Part shown: positions 24,158 through 36,169 of the stretch, piece by piece | How positions within the stretch are numbered: position 1 is the first letter of the stretch | Layout: the number at the start of each line of letters is the position of its first letter | From: Microcebus murinus | Taxonomy: Eukaryota > Chordata > Mammalia > Primates > Cheirogaleidae | Direction of reading: 5' to 3' | Assembly: GCF_040939455.1 (NCBI RefSeq) | Contig: NC_134122.1 | Span: 30,732,001 to 30,796,000, forward strand | Length of the DNA: 64,000 bases | The notes under the pieces: model-generated | Told to the model about the DNA's origin: nothing | The model's input: the letters and a program-made list of their open reading frames with translations, nothing else | Database searches by the model: none | Translations under genes and position numbers: made by a program

Positions 24158-25410
24158 AGTAAAGATTGTCTGCTCTGTAGGAGTTGACAGATTCATGGAA
24201 GCAAAAGGCACATGTGCACACTGGCAGTAGCCATGTCGTAGTGCACAGCAGTTATCTGTGCCTATGGAGAGGTGCCCGGGACCTTCTGAAATGACAAAGT
24301 CACAGTGTCAGGAAGAGCAAAGCGAAGGTGGACCCTGGGGAATGGGTGTGGTCCATGTCTTCATCTCTATTATCTTTTATCTTCTTGAAGGGTAGCTTTG
24401 ATTCATCGATACTATTCTGTTAAACCTTTTTTGTGGACATCATTTAATAATGTTCACGACAACTGTACAAACAGGTATAATTATATCCTAGGAAAATGAA
24501 ATTTGGAGGGTGGTTGAGTCCCTTGCCCGAGTCCCATGGAAAGTGTGGACTTGAACCCAGGCCTGCTTGGTGCTGACACTGTCCTGTGCCCAGTGGCCGC
24601 TCTCACCTGCCTCAGTGTGTCATTGAGGGCCTGCCACGGGCCAGACGGCATTAGGTTCTGAAGAGAGCAGGGTAAATCGACTTTGTCCCTGCCTTGGGAG
24701 TGTGGTCGGGAGAGGAGAGAGATACCAGCAGGGCTAGAACAGGAGAAGCAGAGGCGGCCCAGAGACCGTGAGGGCGTCTGTGCCAGACTCAGGGCCACAC
24801 AGAATGCTTGGAGGCAGTGACATGGGCCACTCCACATCTCGGGTTGTTCTTCCTGGGGGCAGGTTGGAGGGGGGCTTGAGAGCCCCAGGCTGCCAGTGTG
24901 GGCGATGATGACAGCCAGAGTTAGGACAGTTGTCCTCGGGACAGACAGAGGACTAGGGACTGCCTGGAGATTGGCAGGAAAGGGAGAAGGGGTCAGTAAC
25001 CAGAGGGGCTGGGGGGCCAGTGAGACAGACCTGGGTGGTGGGAAGAGGAGCCCAAGCAGAGACCAGTGGAGGCCTGTGGGCCAGATGCTCTGGCCTGGGG
25101 TCTCTGACAGGACGAGAACAGGTGTCTTCCCGGCATCCAGCCCAGAACAGGTACTCAATCAGGATTTGCCGACTGAATGACAGAATGAACCGGAAGCTAG
25201 ATGGGCTCTAACAGCACAGAGGGGCTGGTCCTGAGTAAGGAAAGAGGCTAGAGGGCAGGGAGGACAGGGAGGACAGGAAGGACAGGGGTCCATGCAGAGC
25301 CGGGAGGGAATGGGAGGCAGGTGCTGAGGGTGACAGCGTGGGAATCGGATACCAGGTTTGAGAGTGAGACAGTCATCCACGGAAAGGCAATGGCAGGGCT
25401 GTCGTGGGCA

Positions 25411-25747
25411 CTGTTTTGGACTGAATGTTTGTGTCCCCCCAAAATTTACTTGTCGAAATCCTAACCCTCAGTGTGATGGGCCTGGGGCCTTCGGGAGGTG
25501 ATAGGTCATGAGGGTAGAGCCTCGAACGTGGGATCGGTGCCCTAGTCAGGAGGGGCAGCAGGGAGCCTGCTTCTCCCTCTCGACCGTGTGAGGGACGTGC
25601 CCTGTAAGAGGGCCTGGACCAGGCACCAGATCTGCCCACACTGTGGTCCTGGGCTTCCCAGCCCCAGGCCTATGAGACGTCAATGCCTGGTGTTTAAGCC
25701 GCCCAGTCTGTGGTATCTTGTTATAGCAGCCTGAGCTGAGTAGGAGG
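25411..25747 (+). mobile_element. MLT1-type MaLR LTR, sense
   Basis: 'ttttggactgaatgtttgtg', 'cgaaatcctaaccctcagtg', 'cgggaggtgataggtcatga' and 'gtttaagccgcccagtctgt' appear in MLT1 order, ending at 'gcagcctgagctgagta'. It is a solitary LTR with no internal region. Confidence 0.85.
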
Positions 25748-26382
25748 GACACTAAGGCCAGAGGGCATGAATAAGTAGTGACACCAGCTGTGAGTCCTTC
25801 TCTGGGGATGTTTGGCAGCTGGCCCTAGGCACAGAGCATGTGACAAGGTCCCAGGCTCAGCAGATCTTCATAGCAGGGTGGTGGAAGGATGGGCAGGGCA
25901 TGGGGTGGGACTGATGTCCAGACTGAGCCAGGAAGTGAGTGTGGCCAGAGAGACAGGAGAGGGGAGCAGGAAGGGACGGGCCACCTCTGAGTGGTGGCAG
26001 ACGTGAGGGCGGGAGAGGGCTGGAAGGGCAGAGACCTGGACATGGCAGCCAGACAGTGGGGCTGGAGCGGAGGATGCTGTGCAGGGCTGTTCTAGGTGGC
26101 GGCAGGGTCCAGGGCAGGTGCACATCGCTGGGGGTGGAGTAGAGGTGCTGAAATTGAGGAGGTCAGAGGTTATAATCCCAGGGTGCAGGGCTTGGGGCAG
26201 AGGAAGACTCTGGTCCAGCCACTAGGGACTCGAGTGAATGCCAGGCAGTGACCAGAGATGGCAGGTCTCAGGGATGAGGAGATACAAAGGGGGAATAATT
26301 GAATCAAATGAACTTGCAAACAAGAGCGGTTTTCATGTGGAGAAACATCACCACCCAAGAAGGTCGTTACACAGCCCCGCCA

Positions 26383-26423
26383 GTGTAAACGGGCTCTCGG
26401 AAAGTGAACGCCCGTCACTCCAG
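26383..26423 (+). repeat. Source-like copy of a 41-bp direct duplication
   Basis: The segment begins 'gtgtaaacgggctctcgg' and ends 'cccgtcactccag'. It recurs at 27313-27353 with 37 of 41 bases identical, in the same orientation. Confidence 0.8.
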
Positions 26424-27236
26424 AGCCTGCGCTGTCCTTTGGGGGCAAGTGAGAGGCAGAGGCTACTGGCTACCCTGAAGTCCCGAGGGGACAGTGGGAT
26501 GGGAGACAGGGCGCAGGAAACACCAAGGACAGTGGGGAAAGAGAGGCGGGGAGGGGCTGGGCATGGAGAGCCCTGTGTTTGGACACCTGCCACTGAGGAC
26601 GGCAGAGGCGAGAGGTGCCCTATGGGACTCTGTGGAATTCTGGAACTGAGTCCACCAGCCTCAGAGGCCTGGGCACCTTGGAGCCCGGGAGCGAGTCTGC
26701 GGTGGGCATTTCCTGGCAGGGGACGGAGCATTACCACAGCCACAGGACTCGGGGGAGGCGGGGGCAGAATCATGAACCCTAAGATCCAGCTCTGCTCTTC
26801 CCTTTGTCTGGGACCTTGCGGCAGCCCCGTCGGGAGACTTTCTGGCAGGAGGGTGGGGGTGGGGACTCCGGGACACAAAGATGGAAGGCAGCTGTGTGTT
26901 TGGGGAAAAACCAGGGGGAGGGCACAGAGGCAGACTGTCAAAAAAGGTCAAGGGTTTAATGTTAAGCAGAGTTCAGATGCCATCATGTCTTTTGTGTGCC
27001 TGGCGTAGGCAGGTGAGCCCACGGCTGCAACTGCTTGGATTCGCTGTGAAGTCACCGTGCCAGGCAGTGTCCAAGCCTTTGCAGGAGCCTGTCTGAGGGG
27101 AAGGTGCTCCTAAGTCAGTCGCTGGCCTCGCTGAGAGAAGTCCCTGTGTGTGCGCTTCACTCTTGGCTCGGCCCACCTCCAGCGCCTGTCTGTGTCACAT
27201 CCGTTACTGTACACGAGTTCCGCCTGGGCCCGGAAG

Positions 27237-27440
27237 CAGCGTGTTTTCGAGCCAGACTGACCCGAGTTCAGAGTTCAGCTTCATACCTATGTGACCTTTA
27301 GCCCTTTAACCTGTGTAAACCGGCTCTCAGAAAGTAAACACCCGTCACTCCAGGTTCTAAAATGGGAATCATTATTTCCGCCTCGTGGACTGGTGTGAGG
27401 ATTAAGTCAAAGTCCATAGGCATCGTGCAGGGTGCTAGGC
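27237..27440 (+). mobile_element. MIR SINE, sense, interrupted by a 41-bp foreign patch
   Basis: 'cctatgtgacctttagccct' before the patch and 'ctaaaatgggaatcattatt' plus 'gtgtgaggattaagtcaaag' after it are the ordered MIR blocks. The usual 'cctcagtttcctcatctg' core is missing and the 41-bp duplicate stands in its place. Confidence 0.8.
27313..27353 (+). repeat. Acceptor copy of the 41-bp direct duplication (inside MIR)
   Basis: It matches 26383-26423 at 37 of 41 positions. Its location inside the MIR core marks it as the inserted copy. Confidence 0.75.
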
Positions 27441-27569
27441 AGGTGTCCCCTGCCTCCGCCTCCACCTGCCCTGGTTCCCCGGGTGCCCAGAGGCTCCCTG
27501 CACTGCCAAGCTTCACGGTCCCAGCTCCCTGCCGTCCCACCTGTTCTGAGTCCTGGGAGGGACATTAAA

Positions 27570-27705
27570 GCAGCTCACTGGGCACACACCTGGAGTTTCT
27601 GACTGAGTAGGTCTGTGGTGAGGCTGAGAATTTGCATTTCTAGCAAGTCCCCAGGTGATGCCACTGCGCTGGTCCCGGGACTGTGCCTGCAGGACCACTG
27701 CTGTC
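27570..27705. mobile_element. MER5A-type hAT-Charlie relic
   Basis: 'tgactgagtaggtctgtggt', 'gagaatttgcatttctagca' and 'gtccccaggtgatgccactg' are the characteristic MER5A words in order. Confidence 0.75.
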
Positions 27706-28301
27706 CACTTTGAGATAAGATAGAACAGAAATGATGGGCACCCACCACCCTGCCTTTTTATCTCAGGGTTTCCATCTTCAGAACCTAAAGTACTCATTCT
27801 GGAACTTAGGAGCCCCCAACAGGATGGCCACCCATCTTTCTGGAGCCCTTTCCTTTGCCAGACGGACAAGACACACAGTTGAAGAGACAAGGATATAGAT
27901 ACTTGGCGGTGACTGATGTCACCAGATAACTTCTCTTGATGTAGGGGTGTGCCATGTAGCATGTTCCTGCCCTCGAGTTTCTCTTGCTAATTACACTCTG
28001 CAGCAGCTAACGTGAGAACAGGTTTGCCTGCCCTGGTCTCGCAGTAGCAGCTTCCGGAAATGGCGAAGGACAGCAGGAAGTCTGAATAGGATTCAGACGG
28101 ACCAGGGCTAAATAATTATTCCACTGCCTCACGTGTCGTGAGTGATTGGGAGGTGACCACTGTCGCACGCTGGGTGCCATTGCATCACAGAAAGCATCTT
28201 TAGAAGAATGTCCCAGGGCGCATATTGTAAGGCAGGAGCCCTCACCTGGCTCTGAGGGGTGGGATGGAGCCTTCACCTGTGATAATGGGTAGAGGACATT
28301 C

Positions 28302-28305
<4 letters not shown>

Positions 28306-28351
<46 letters not shown>
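28306..28351 (+). repeat. (TG)23 microsatellite
   Basis: An uninterrupted TG run that ends 179 bp before exon 6. Confidence 0.97.
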
Positions 28352-28355
<4 letters not shown>

Positions 28356-28530
28356 ACCTGACACCGTCTCCCCAAGAAGAGCGTGGGTGCCCGTGAAAGT
28401 ACAAGCCACACAAGCACAGTCCAGCCTGCAGCTGCCCGAGCTCAGTGTGCACAGGGCTGCGTGATGTCGGTCAGGCGAGGTAGAGAGCTCCTAACATGCC
28501 CTGTTCTGACTTCCTCTATCTCCCTTCCAG

Positions 28531-28607
28531 AATCCCAGGTTCCCGGGCAACCTTCAGATGAGTGACCGACAGCTGGACGAGGCTGGAGAAAGTGATGTTA
28601 ACAACTT
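28531..28607 (+). CDS. HIP1: HIP1 exon 6 (residues 156-180, two bases of 181)
   Basis: This 77-nt exon encodes NPRFPGNLQM through ESDVNN, the boundary between ANTH and the following helical linker. The acceptor is 'tcccttccag', the donor TT|gtaagt. Confidence 0.97.
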
Positions 28608-29103
28608 GTAAGTGGCTGCCCTCCTGCTGTGGGCCCAGTGGGGAGAAAGCTTTTGTGGATGCTGTCACATCTCATTAGGGTCATACAGGGCCTGATGGCA
28701 GGATGGGGACCAGAGCCCCTGGATGACTTGGCCTTGGGTGACTCTGCCTTACCCAGAACGTCTGCTGGGCTGTCTCATAGCCCAGGGGTTTCCTCTCTGT
28801 CTTGCCCTCCCAGTCTAACACGACTGGGACCTGTCCTCTCCCTTTGCCATTGTCACCGTTAACCCTGCCCTGCTGGACCTTCAGCTGGCCTAATACCTAC
28901 TCGGGTGGGGGCTGAGAATGGGGTCTGGGATGCGTGTGCATGTATTGTGCATGTGTGTATGTGTACATGTGTATGCCTATGTGTACAAGTGCATTCTTGT
29001 GTGCACTGGGGACTAGAAGCAGCAGTGCAGAGCATGAGGAAGGGGCAGGTGACAGACTGGCTTCGGGCTGTGGAGTGTAAGCTCTCTTTCCTCTTGGGTC
29101 CAG
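28608..29103 (+). other. HIP1: HIP1 intron 6
   Basis: 496 nt, with an irregular TG/CA-rich tract at about 28930-29005 and otherwise nothing recognisable. Confidence 0.85.
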
Positions 29104-29165
29104 TTTCCAGTTAACAGTGGAGATGTTTGACTACCTGGAGTGTGAACTAAACCTCTTCCAAACTG
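29104..29165 (+). CDS. HIP1: HIP1 exon 7 (residues 181-201, first base of 202)
   Basis: This 62-nt exon encodes FFQLTVEMFD-YLECELNLFQT. The Phe-Phe pair is split across intron 6. It belongs to the region after ANTH. The acceptor 'cttgggtccag' has a short pyrimidine tract; the donor is G|gtgagt. Confidence 0.97.
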
Positions 29166-30076
29166 GTGAGTCTCCTCCCTCCCATCTGATCCTGGCTCTC
29201 ACAGGAGTTGCCTCATTCCCAGCCTTGTTCCCTGCTGGGACCAGCTGGCCTGGCCCTCCTTTCCCTACAAGTTGCGCAACACAAGGGGCAGGAAAATAGA
29301 GACGTTCACTCCTCATCTCTGCGCCCTCCATTCCTCGCGCAGGTAGGGCCCAAAGCTCTCGGCTATTGTCCAAGTTGGTGGTTTCATGTCGGAGCAGAAA
29401 GACCATACTTCCCCTCCCTGCTGGCCTCCCTCCGCAAGCCCAGGCCTCCAAGAGCCCAAATACCTCTTTGACAGCCATCGATTGGACTGTGTGGCCACAG
29501 CCCCACCAGTCCTGCCTGCCACTCGGAGCTGGGCCTGCTCAAGGGCATGATTTCTGCTCAGGAGAAAGGGCTTGTGTCTGCTGTTCGGTTGGCAGCCATG
29601 GGAACAGGCTGGTCAGGTTGGGTTGTCACCCAGGTCCACGTGAGAAGCTCTTGAAGTCCCACTCTGCTAGCAGGAAAGTTGGGTGTACTTCCAGGCTCAC
29701 TTTTCCCGAAAATTCTGGTGCCTCCAGACCATCAGCCCAGACGCTTCCCCGAAAGGCCTCAGCTGGTTCCTTCTCCCCAGCGTCTCTCCTCCCCGTGCCT
29801 CCCAGCAGGCTCCCTCCTTTCCCTGGGGGACACAGGAGCAATGTTCTAAGTCTCAAGGTGTTCCCCACTGCAGGTGTCATGCACAAGCGTGGTGGCCTTC
29901 TCAGCATGTGCACATGGAGGGCCTACTCTCAGGGCTCTGACTCTTCACCCTGAATTGCAGCTTCCCTCAGTGTGTTCATCTGTGCATCAAATGCTTACTA
30001 CTGGCCTATTGTTTTCCAGAATATTCTGTTCCAGGCTGTACTAGGCCTGTGATAGGGCAACAAATTCCTTAATACT

Positions 30077-30322
30077 TTTTATTTTATTTTATTTTATTTT
30101 TGAGACAGGGTCTCTGTGTTGCCTGGGTTGGAGTGCAGTAGCATCATCATAGCTCAAACTCCTGGATTCAAGTGATCTTCCTGCCTCAACCTCCTGAGTA
30201 GCTGGGACTACAGGCGTGTGCCACCAACCCGGCTAATTTTTCTATTTTTTGTAGAGACAGGGTCTTGCTGAGTAGAGACAGGGCTATGTTGCCCAGGCTG
30301 CTCTTGAATACAATCTCTGCCC
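30077..30322 (-). mobile_element. AluJ-like SINE, antisense, truncated
   Basis: A (TTTTA)n tail leads to 'gagacagggtctctgtgttg' and 'agtagctgggactacaggcg'. The inner part contains a local duplication of 'gtagagacaggg', and the 5' end is lost near 30322. Confidence 0.9.
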
Positions 30323-31005
30323 TCTCAACCTAGCCAGGTTGAGACAACCTACCAGGTTGAGTGGTATAGATGCATTCTTTCTTAATGCATTGGACATGTT
30401 TGCATAAAAGTACATGAATAATTGTCATGGCTAACTTTCATCACTTCCCTTTGGGTGGGAAGGACCTGGGTGAATAATTCAGAGTTCATTTGCATTTAGC
30501 TTTGGAATGTGCTAGATTTGAATGCAGGCATGAATAATATTCTCGGAATTGTTATTCTTGGGAAAGTGCAACCTAGAAGTTGCAACTCAGCTGATCCCAG
30601 CTGTCTCCCAGCAGCTCTGGCCCCTCAGAGCCACTGCTGTCTGCCTGCCTGCCATTGCTGTGGTGGCTGGGGGAGAGTGAGTCAAATTTGGACCCTTTGG
30701 AGATGTCCTGCCAGCTCCTGGCAGACAGGCGGACTGAGCAGAGAAGAGATGATGTACAGAAGGACGTGAGTAAGCTGAGAGAGTGAGCGTGGGATGCAGA
30801 TGGTCAGCTCAGTCCTTTTGTCCCGTGTCTCATGAGCCCTGGCCCTGCTTTTTTTATGCGTTGTTCCCTTAACATTATGACCACAAGATTTTTGTGCCCC
30901 TCCCCCAAATCGGGAGCCGTGACCTACTCATCTATGGATTCCCTCTGTTTTAGTCCAGTGCCTGGTATATATGGCAAATTCTCAGCAATAAAATAATGGC
31001 TTCCA

Positions 31006-31322
<317 letters not shown>

Positions 31323-31737
31323 TGCTGCTTTTGGAAAAATAGCAATGAAGAGATAGGTGAATAGAATTCATTAAATGTTGTCAGCTTCCAGCTTCATGCT
31401 CTAGGAATATTTGGCATGAATTACTTAGAGTATTCTAGAATAGAGCTACCCGTGTTTAAACCCCAAGTCTTTGCAAAAAGCCCTCCGTGGTCTAATGTAT
31501 TGATTTGGAAGCCAGAACCCTCTGTTACATGTATGCCCAAACCCGCTCTGCCTCAGGTGTCTACATCCGAGTGCCACAAAAATCAAGAGGGCTGGCGTGG
31601 AATACGTCTCTCTAGGCTGAGTCCTCATCTGTGACCTTGTAGGGTTCTGACCGGTACCCTTGGAAAGGTGCCACTGGTTTTCAGCACTGCAGGAAACATC
31701 GGGAAATGACACTTAGCATTTATTTTGAGGACTTACT

Positions 31738-32188
31738 TGGTTTTCAAAGTGTGGTCTCCAGACCGGCAGCATCAGCATCACCTGAGAACTTGTTAGAAAA
31801 GCAAATCTGTGGGTTTCACCCCAGACCTACTGAGTCAGAATTTCTGGAGGTAAATAACATTTAAAAGTTAGGCCCTCCCAGTTGCACTAGCCATATTTCA
31901 GGTGTATGTCAGGTAGCCACGTGTGGTTAGCACATGGGACAGTCCATACCGAACATTTCCATCCATCATTACGGAAGTCAGCTGGACAGCACTACTCTGG
32001 GTGATTCTTTTTTTTTTTCCTTGCAAAGCTTTATTACTGAAATTGTGAAACATAGCAATTACTTTTTTATATTCATTTTTTTTTTTATTTCAGCATATTA
32101 TGCCTGTTACATATATTGCCCTAGCCTCCCCGCCCCCCTTGAGTCAGAGCTGGGTGATTCTTATACATGCTAAAGTTTGCCAACTGCT
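31738..32188. mobile_element. MER5-type hAT relic, split by later insertions
   Basis: The left half (31738-31866) has 'ccagaccggcagcatcagca' and 'cagacctactgagtcagaat'. The right end resumes after the inserts with 'gtgattcttatacatgctaa' to 'caactgctg'. A second short hAT-like sequence (about 31879-31996, containing 'agccacgtgtggttagcac') and an L1 tail lie inside. Confidence 0.65.
32010..32149 (-). mobile_element. Severely truncated L1 with 3'-transduced tag
   Basis: The order on the + strand is an outer T-run (32008-32018), a 57-bp non-L1 tag (32019-32075), an inner T-run (32076-32086), then L1 3' end 'atttcagcatattatg' and onward to 32149. The 13-bp repeat 'ctgggtgattctt' flanks all of it (31997-32009, 32150-32162). 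Read on the - strand, the tag ends with its own AATAAA about 11 nt before the outer poly(A). Confidence 0.85.
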
Positions 32189-32202
32189 GAGCTAGGAAAT
32201 AG

Positions 32203-32343
32203 TTTTCAACCCTGGCTGCATATTAGAATCACCTGAGGTGTGTGGCTTTTGAACCCTACTGATGCCCCAGACCTAGTAAAACAGATGGTGGTGGGGAGTT
32301 GCAGGCAGATAATAGTTTTTCAAAGCCAAGGTTGAGATCTGCT
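32203..32343. mobile_element. MER5-type hAT-Charlie relic
   Basis: 'ttttcaaccctggctgcata' and 'ttagaatcacctgaggtgtg' open it; it ends 'gccaaggttgagatctgctg', which is roughly the inverse of the opening. Confidence 0.7.
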
Positions 32344-33551
32344 GCACAAATCTGTGCACTTCCCACGACATTCCCGTTAAGTATTACGAGACCCTTACCA
32401 GGTGTGTGCTGTTACAGCCGTCCGTGCTTCACCGAAGAGCGTCTGATGGCACAGAGAGGTTGGGCTGCTTGTCCACGGCCACACTGCTGGGGGCCACCGG
32501 GCGGGAGTCAGGCAGGCAGGGAGACGGAGTCGCCTGTGGTTTCTCGCCAGAGTGGAGCCTGAGGAAGCCTGTGGACTTGGGGACGGCTGCCTTGCAGTGA
32601 CAGCTGCTTTTAATTTGTGTCAAGAAGAAAAGCCGCCTTTTAATTAGAACAGTTTGGGATTTTTTGCAGCCGCCAGACTAGCCCAGTTACCATCAGTACA
32701 GTCAGGGGAGGCAGAGCACGTGCAGCTCCAGGCTTCTCTGCGGGACAGTTCCGCTCACAGAGGGACTACGGGGAGAGTCATTTCGGTTGCCTGTCACATG
32801 TGGAGTCTCCCAGAGGCAGTGGGCAGCCCATGCAAGAAGGAAAATCAGCCCTGGCCAGTGGTGTGAGATCAGGGTCCACAGCCTGGCCTCCAGTTGGCTT
32901 GGGAGGGAGCAGCTTCCTCTCTGGAACTTGGGAGGTGGAGGGCAGTACTTCTACTTCTGTACACCGGGTTCCCAAAGGACCTCGATCGGCCTTTGGTCCT
33001 GACGGTGCCTCCTGTTCTCTGGCCCCTTACTGTGGCCCTCGTAGGCTCTGCAATTGTCCATCTCCCTCCTGGCATCCCAGAACCCCTGTAGCAAGCCACT
33101 AGGAAGCCACAGCTACGTGGTCCCTTCTTCATCTTCTGATCAATGTTTGATACTTTCCCCACAGGTTAGCTGCGGCCACCACCAGTCTTGGTGTTCCTAA
33201 AGGTCAGGGGTGACAGGGAGGGCTGGATTGGCTATCTCTGCAGCCCCTTTCAATCCAGAAATTCTGATTCCCCATAAAACAGAGGGCTCTCCTTAATCAA
33301 TAACCCATCTCCCCATTAAATCGAAAACTCTAAAAGATGATGTGTTCTGTCTTTCTGATCAGACTGGGAGCAGGGACAAGAAAGCTCCTCAAAGACAGGA
33401 GCTTTGTCCATTTTCTCATCCATCTGGTAGATGAGATAATGCACGCACAGAACAGGGCCTTGGTGTATGTCCAACCCCTGCTTCTGCCCCTCTGAAGAGG
33501 TCACCTATAATTTCCTGGCTCCACCACCTTTCTGCCCCTTTTATTTTCTAG

Positions 33552-33692
33552 TGTTCAACTCCTTGGACATGTCGCGCTCTGTGTCGGTGACGACAGCTGG
33601 GCAGTGCCGCCTGGCCCCACTGATCCAGGTCATATTGGACTGCAGCCACCTCTACGACTACACTGTCAAGCTTCTCTTCAAACTCCACTCCT
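33552..33692 (+). CDS. HIP1: HIP1 exon 8 (residues 202-248, first base of 249)
   Basis: This 141-nt exon encodes VFNSLDMSRS, then GQCRLAPLIQ, to LLFKLHS. It is a helical region between ANTH and the coat-binding motifs. The acceptor is the pyrimidine-rich 'ccttttattttctag', the donor T|gtgagt. Confidence 0.97.
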
Positions 33693-36111
33693 GTGAGTAC
33701 GCCGGCCCGGGTCTTCCATGAGATTTGGGCCAGAAGGAGGGTCCCAGCCCGAGGATACCCCTGGAGAAATGCAGCGCCTCTTGGTGGCCTTGGGTCTCCG
33801 CTTCTGTTCCAAAAGACCCTGGAGCTCTCTGGCCATTGTGAGAATAGAAGAGCAGGGCCCACGCTTTGGTGTGCCCAGTAAAACCCATGGCTGGCGGTAG
33901 TTGTGTCCCAGGCTGGTCCTCTCTGTCTGCCTCTAGCTGGAGCACATCACCATTCATCAAGCATGTCAAGTATTTTAGGAACTGCACAAATAACAGCACA
34001 CCTGGCCTAGACCCAGAGGAGCTAAGGCAGTGATTTCCAAACCGTTCATCAACACAATCTCTGCACAAATGGAACTTTGCAGAGAAATATAAAATATAAC
34101 ACAGCGTCTCAAGTCCATGGAGGGCTGTTTCTTACCTGACTGCAGATCCCAGGGTGCCCTTAGCAGAAAATATTTTAGAATCTACCAGCCTTGCAGAAGT
34201 TCTTATTCTTTTGTGCGCTTCTTGTTTAAAATGATGTGTCTGAGCCCCAGTTCTTTAAATTAGTGGGTCTAGTAGGGTTTATCTGCGAATCCCCAGATAA
34301 ATCTGATGTGAATGATCCCTGGGCCACACTCCAAGGCGGCCACCATGCAGGGTATGTGGATGACGACAAACCAAGAAAAATCAAGACATGAATGGATACT
34401 AGCAAGGTTTTGCACCACAGAGGGGACAAGGATGTCTTATACGTTTAGAAGTATAGGACAAGGGATACTTTATAACTGTGGCCATTGGCAAGTAATACAC
34501 CTGGTTATTTAAACAGGACAAGAAAGTAGCATCACTGATTAATCCAGATGGTTTTGTGGAAGGGAGATGGGAATTTGCTGTTCAAGGATTAGAAAGGCTT
34601 TGGAGCAAGTAGGTATGCCAGAAGGGAGCAGAGAGAGGACTGAGCCCCAAGAGAAGGGAGGTGGCTGCTTAGAAACACTGAACAGAGATGAACTTATATT
34701 GTTTCCAAGATGCTGCAGAACATAATTGCCCAGTAGAACATCACCACTGTCTTCTTATGAAGTTGGAAGTGAAGAGGCAGGCAATTATTAATAAGTATTT
34801 GGGTGTACGGGCCTTCGTTAAAGGCTGGCCAGCTCACAAGACCCACACAGATTGCCCCCGCACAGGGGAGCTGTGGCACAGGAAGGGGTAGGAGAGGCAC
34901 TCTGTACAGTATATACTTTACTAAAAATAGACTTTTGTTTTAGAGTTACAGGAAAAGTTACAAAGAGAGTACAGAGAGTTCCCATGTACCCTATACCCAG
35001 CTTCCTCTACTGTTAATGTATTAGTGTGATAGGTTTGTCACAACTAATGAACCAGCATTGATACCTTGTTATCAACTAAAGTCCATACTTCATTAGGATT
35101 TCTGCTGTTTTTACCTAATATCCTTTTCTGTCCCTAGTCTCATCCAGGACACCATAGGACATTTAGTTGTCGTGTCTCCTTGGGCTTCCCTTGGCTATGA
35201 CCATTTCTCAGACTTGCCTTGTTTTTGATGACCTTGACAGTTTTGAGTACTGCTCAGGTTTTTTGGCAGAATATCCCTCAATTTGTTTTTTTCCAATGTT
35301 TTTTTCTTGATTTGACTGGGGCTACGGGTCCTCGGGAGAAAGACCAAGGAGGTAAAGTGCCACATCCCTCCACTGTCCACTGTTGCCATTTGGAATGGTC
35401 ATGCGTCATACATGTGCTCCCTGCTTATACCAAATGCATGTATCACCCATTTAAAATTAACTAGAATTTAAATCTAAATAAGAAAGCAAAACTCAAAGGA
35501 TTGCTAAGCTGTGATCTATAGCTGCAATACAGACTCACACAATCTGGGAGGTGAAGGGACCTCAGAGAACGGGCCCTGCATGGGAGGAGACTTTCCTTAA
35601 GAGGCCACTGCTGTGCAGTGCTATAGAGTTGGCTAGTGACCAAGCCAGGACTGGATCTAGGTCCCCTGAGTCTCGGGCCTGTGTCCTTTTTATTATGACA
35701 GGCATCCTCTCAGGCGGGCCGTGTGGATCTGTCCCAGACTAACATCAGTCCTGAGCCTCAGCCCAGAACACACAGCGGTGCTGAGCATAGAGCACCTGGG
35801 AGAGAACCGCCCCCTCCCGGGCCTGCCCTGTGGTCAGCTCACCACTGCTTCTGTGGTCAGGGACACAACTTCCTCTGTGCCCAGGAGCAAACTGCAGTGG
35901 AAGGATTTGAGGATGGTCGTCCCCGCACCCCTGCCAGTCCTGCTGGGCTCTACTGGGAACCAGTCCTCAGGGCCACTTTAGGCCAGGAGTGGCCCCTGGC
36001 AGGGCTGGCCTCATGCCCTGAGATGGCTGGTCCCCTCCTTCCAGAGCCCTGCTGTGGCTTGCCTGCCCTCTGGTCCTCCTCCCCGCTCACACTCTTTCCA
36101 ATTTCCTGCAG
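33693..36111 (+). other. HIP1: HIP1 intron 8
   Basis: This 2.4-kb intron holds one antisense L1M fragment. The remainder (33693-34915 and 35400-36111) shows nothing I can name. Confidence 0.8.
34918..35400 (-). mobile_element. L1M 3' UTR fragment, antisense
   Basis: 'gagttacaggaaaagttaca', 'tgaaccagcattgatacctt', 'gtttttgatgaccttgacag' and 'gactggggctacgggtcctc' are in the order of a reversed old L1 3' UTR. Confidence 0.75.
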
Positions 36112-36169
36112 GCCTCCCAGCTGACACCTTGCAAGGCCACCGGGACCGCTTCATGGAGCAGTTCACAAA
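36112..36169 (+). CDS. HIP1: HIP1 exon 9 (residues 249-267, two bases of 268)
   Basis: This 58-nt exon completes Cys249 and encodes LPADTLQGHR-DRFMEQFT. The acceptor is 'aatttcctgcag', the donor AA|gtaagt; the lysine codon is finished in exon 10. Confidence 0.97.

Larger units (their letters stand above)
23369..28530 (+). other. HIP1: HIP1 intron 5
   Basis: This 5.2-kb intron holds one Alu, one MLT1-type LTR, MIR and MER5A relics and a GT microsatellite, listed separately. 24160-27230 is otherwise G+C-rich purine-biased DNA with short imperfect repeats of 'ggacagga' at 25257-25290. ORFs of 197-256 codons here run on both strands and I do not believe them. Confidence 0.8.

Noticed and set aside
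24481..25158. 225-codon ORF on the - strand
   Set aside because: It lies in G+C-rich HIP1 intron 5, overlaps ORFs in other frames, is rich in Pro/Ser/Leu as chance ORFs in such DNA are, and matches no family I know.
26238..27008. 256-codon ORF on the + strand, overlapped by a 197-codon ORF on the - strand
   Set aside because: Both strands are open because of base composition. It includes one partner of the 41-bp duplication, and there is no domain, promoter or splice support.
29366..29953. 195-codon ORF in intron 7
   Set aside because: The peptide is low-complexity Ser/Pro/Leu-rich with no family signature. It probably reflects C+T-rich sequence.
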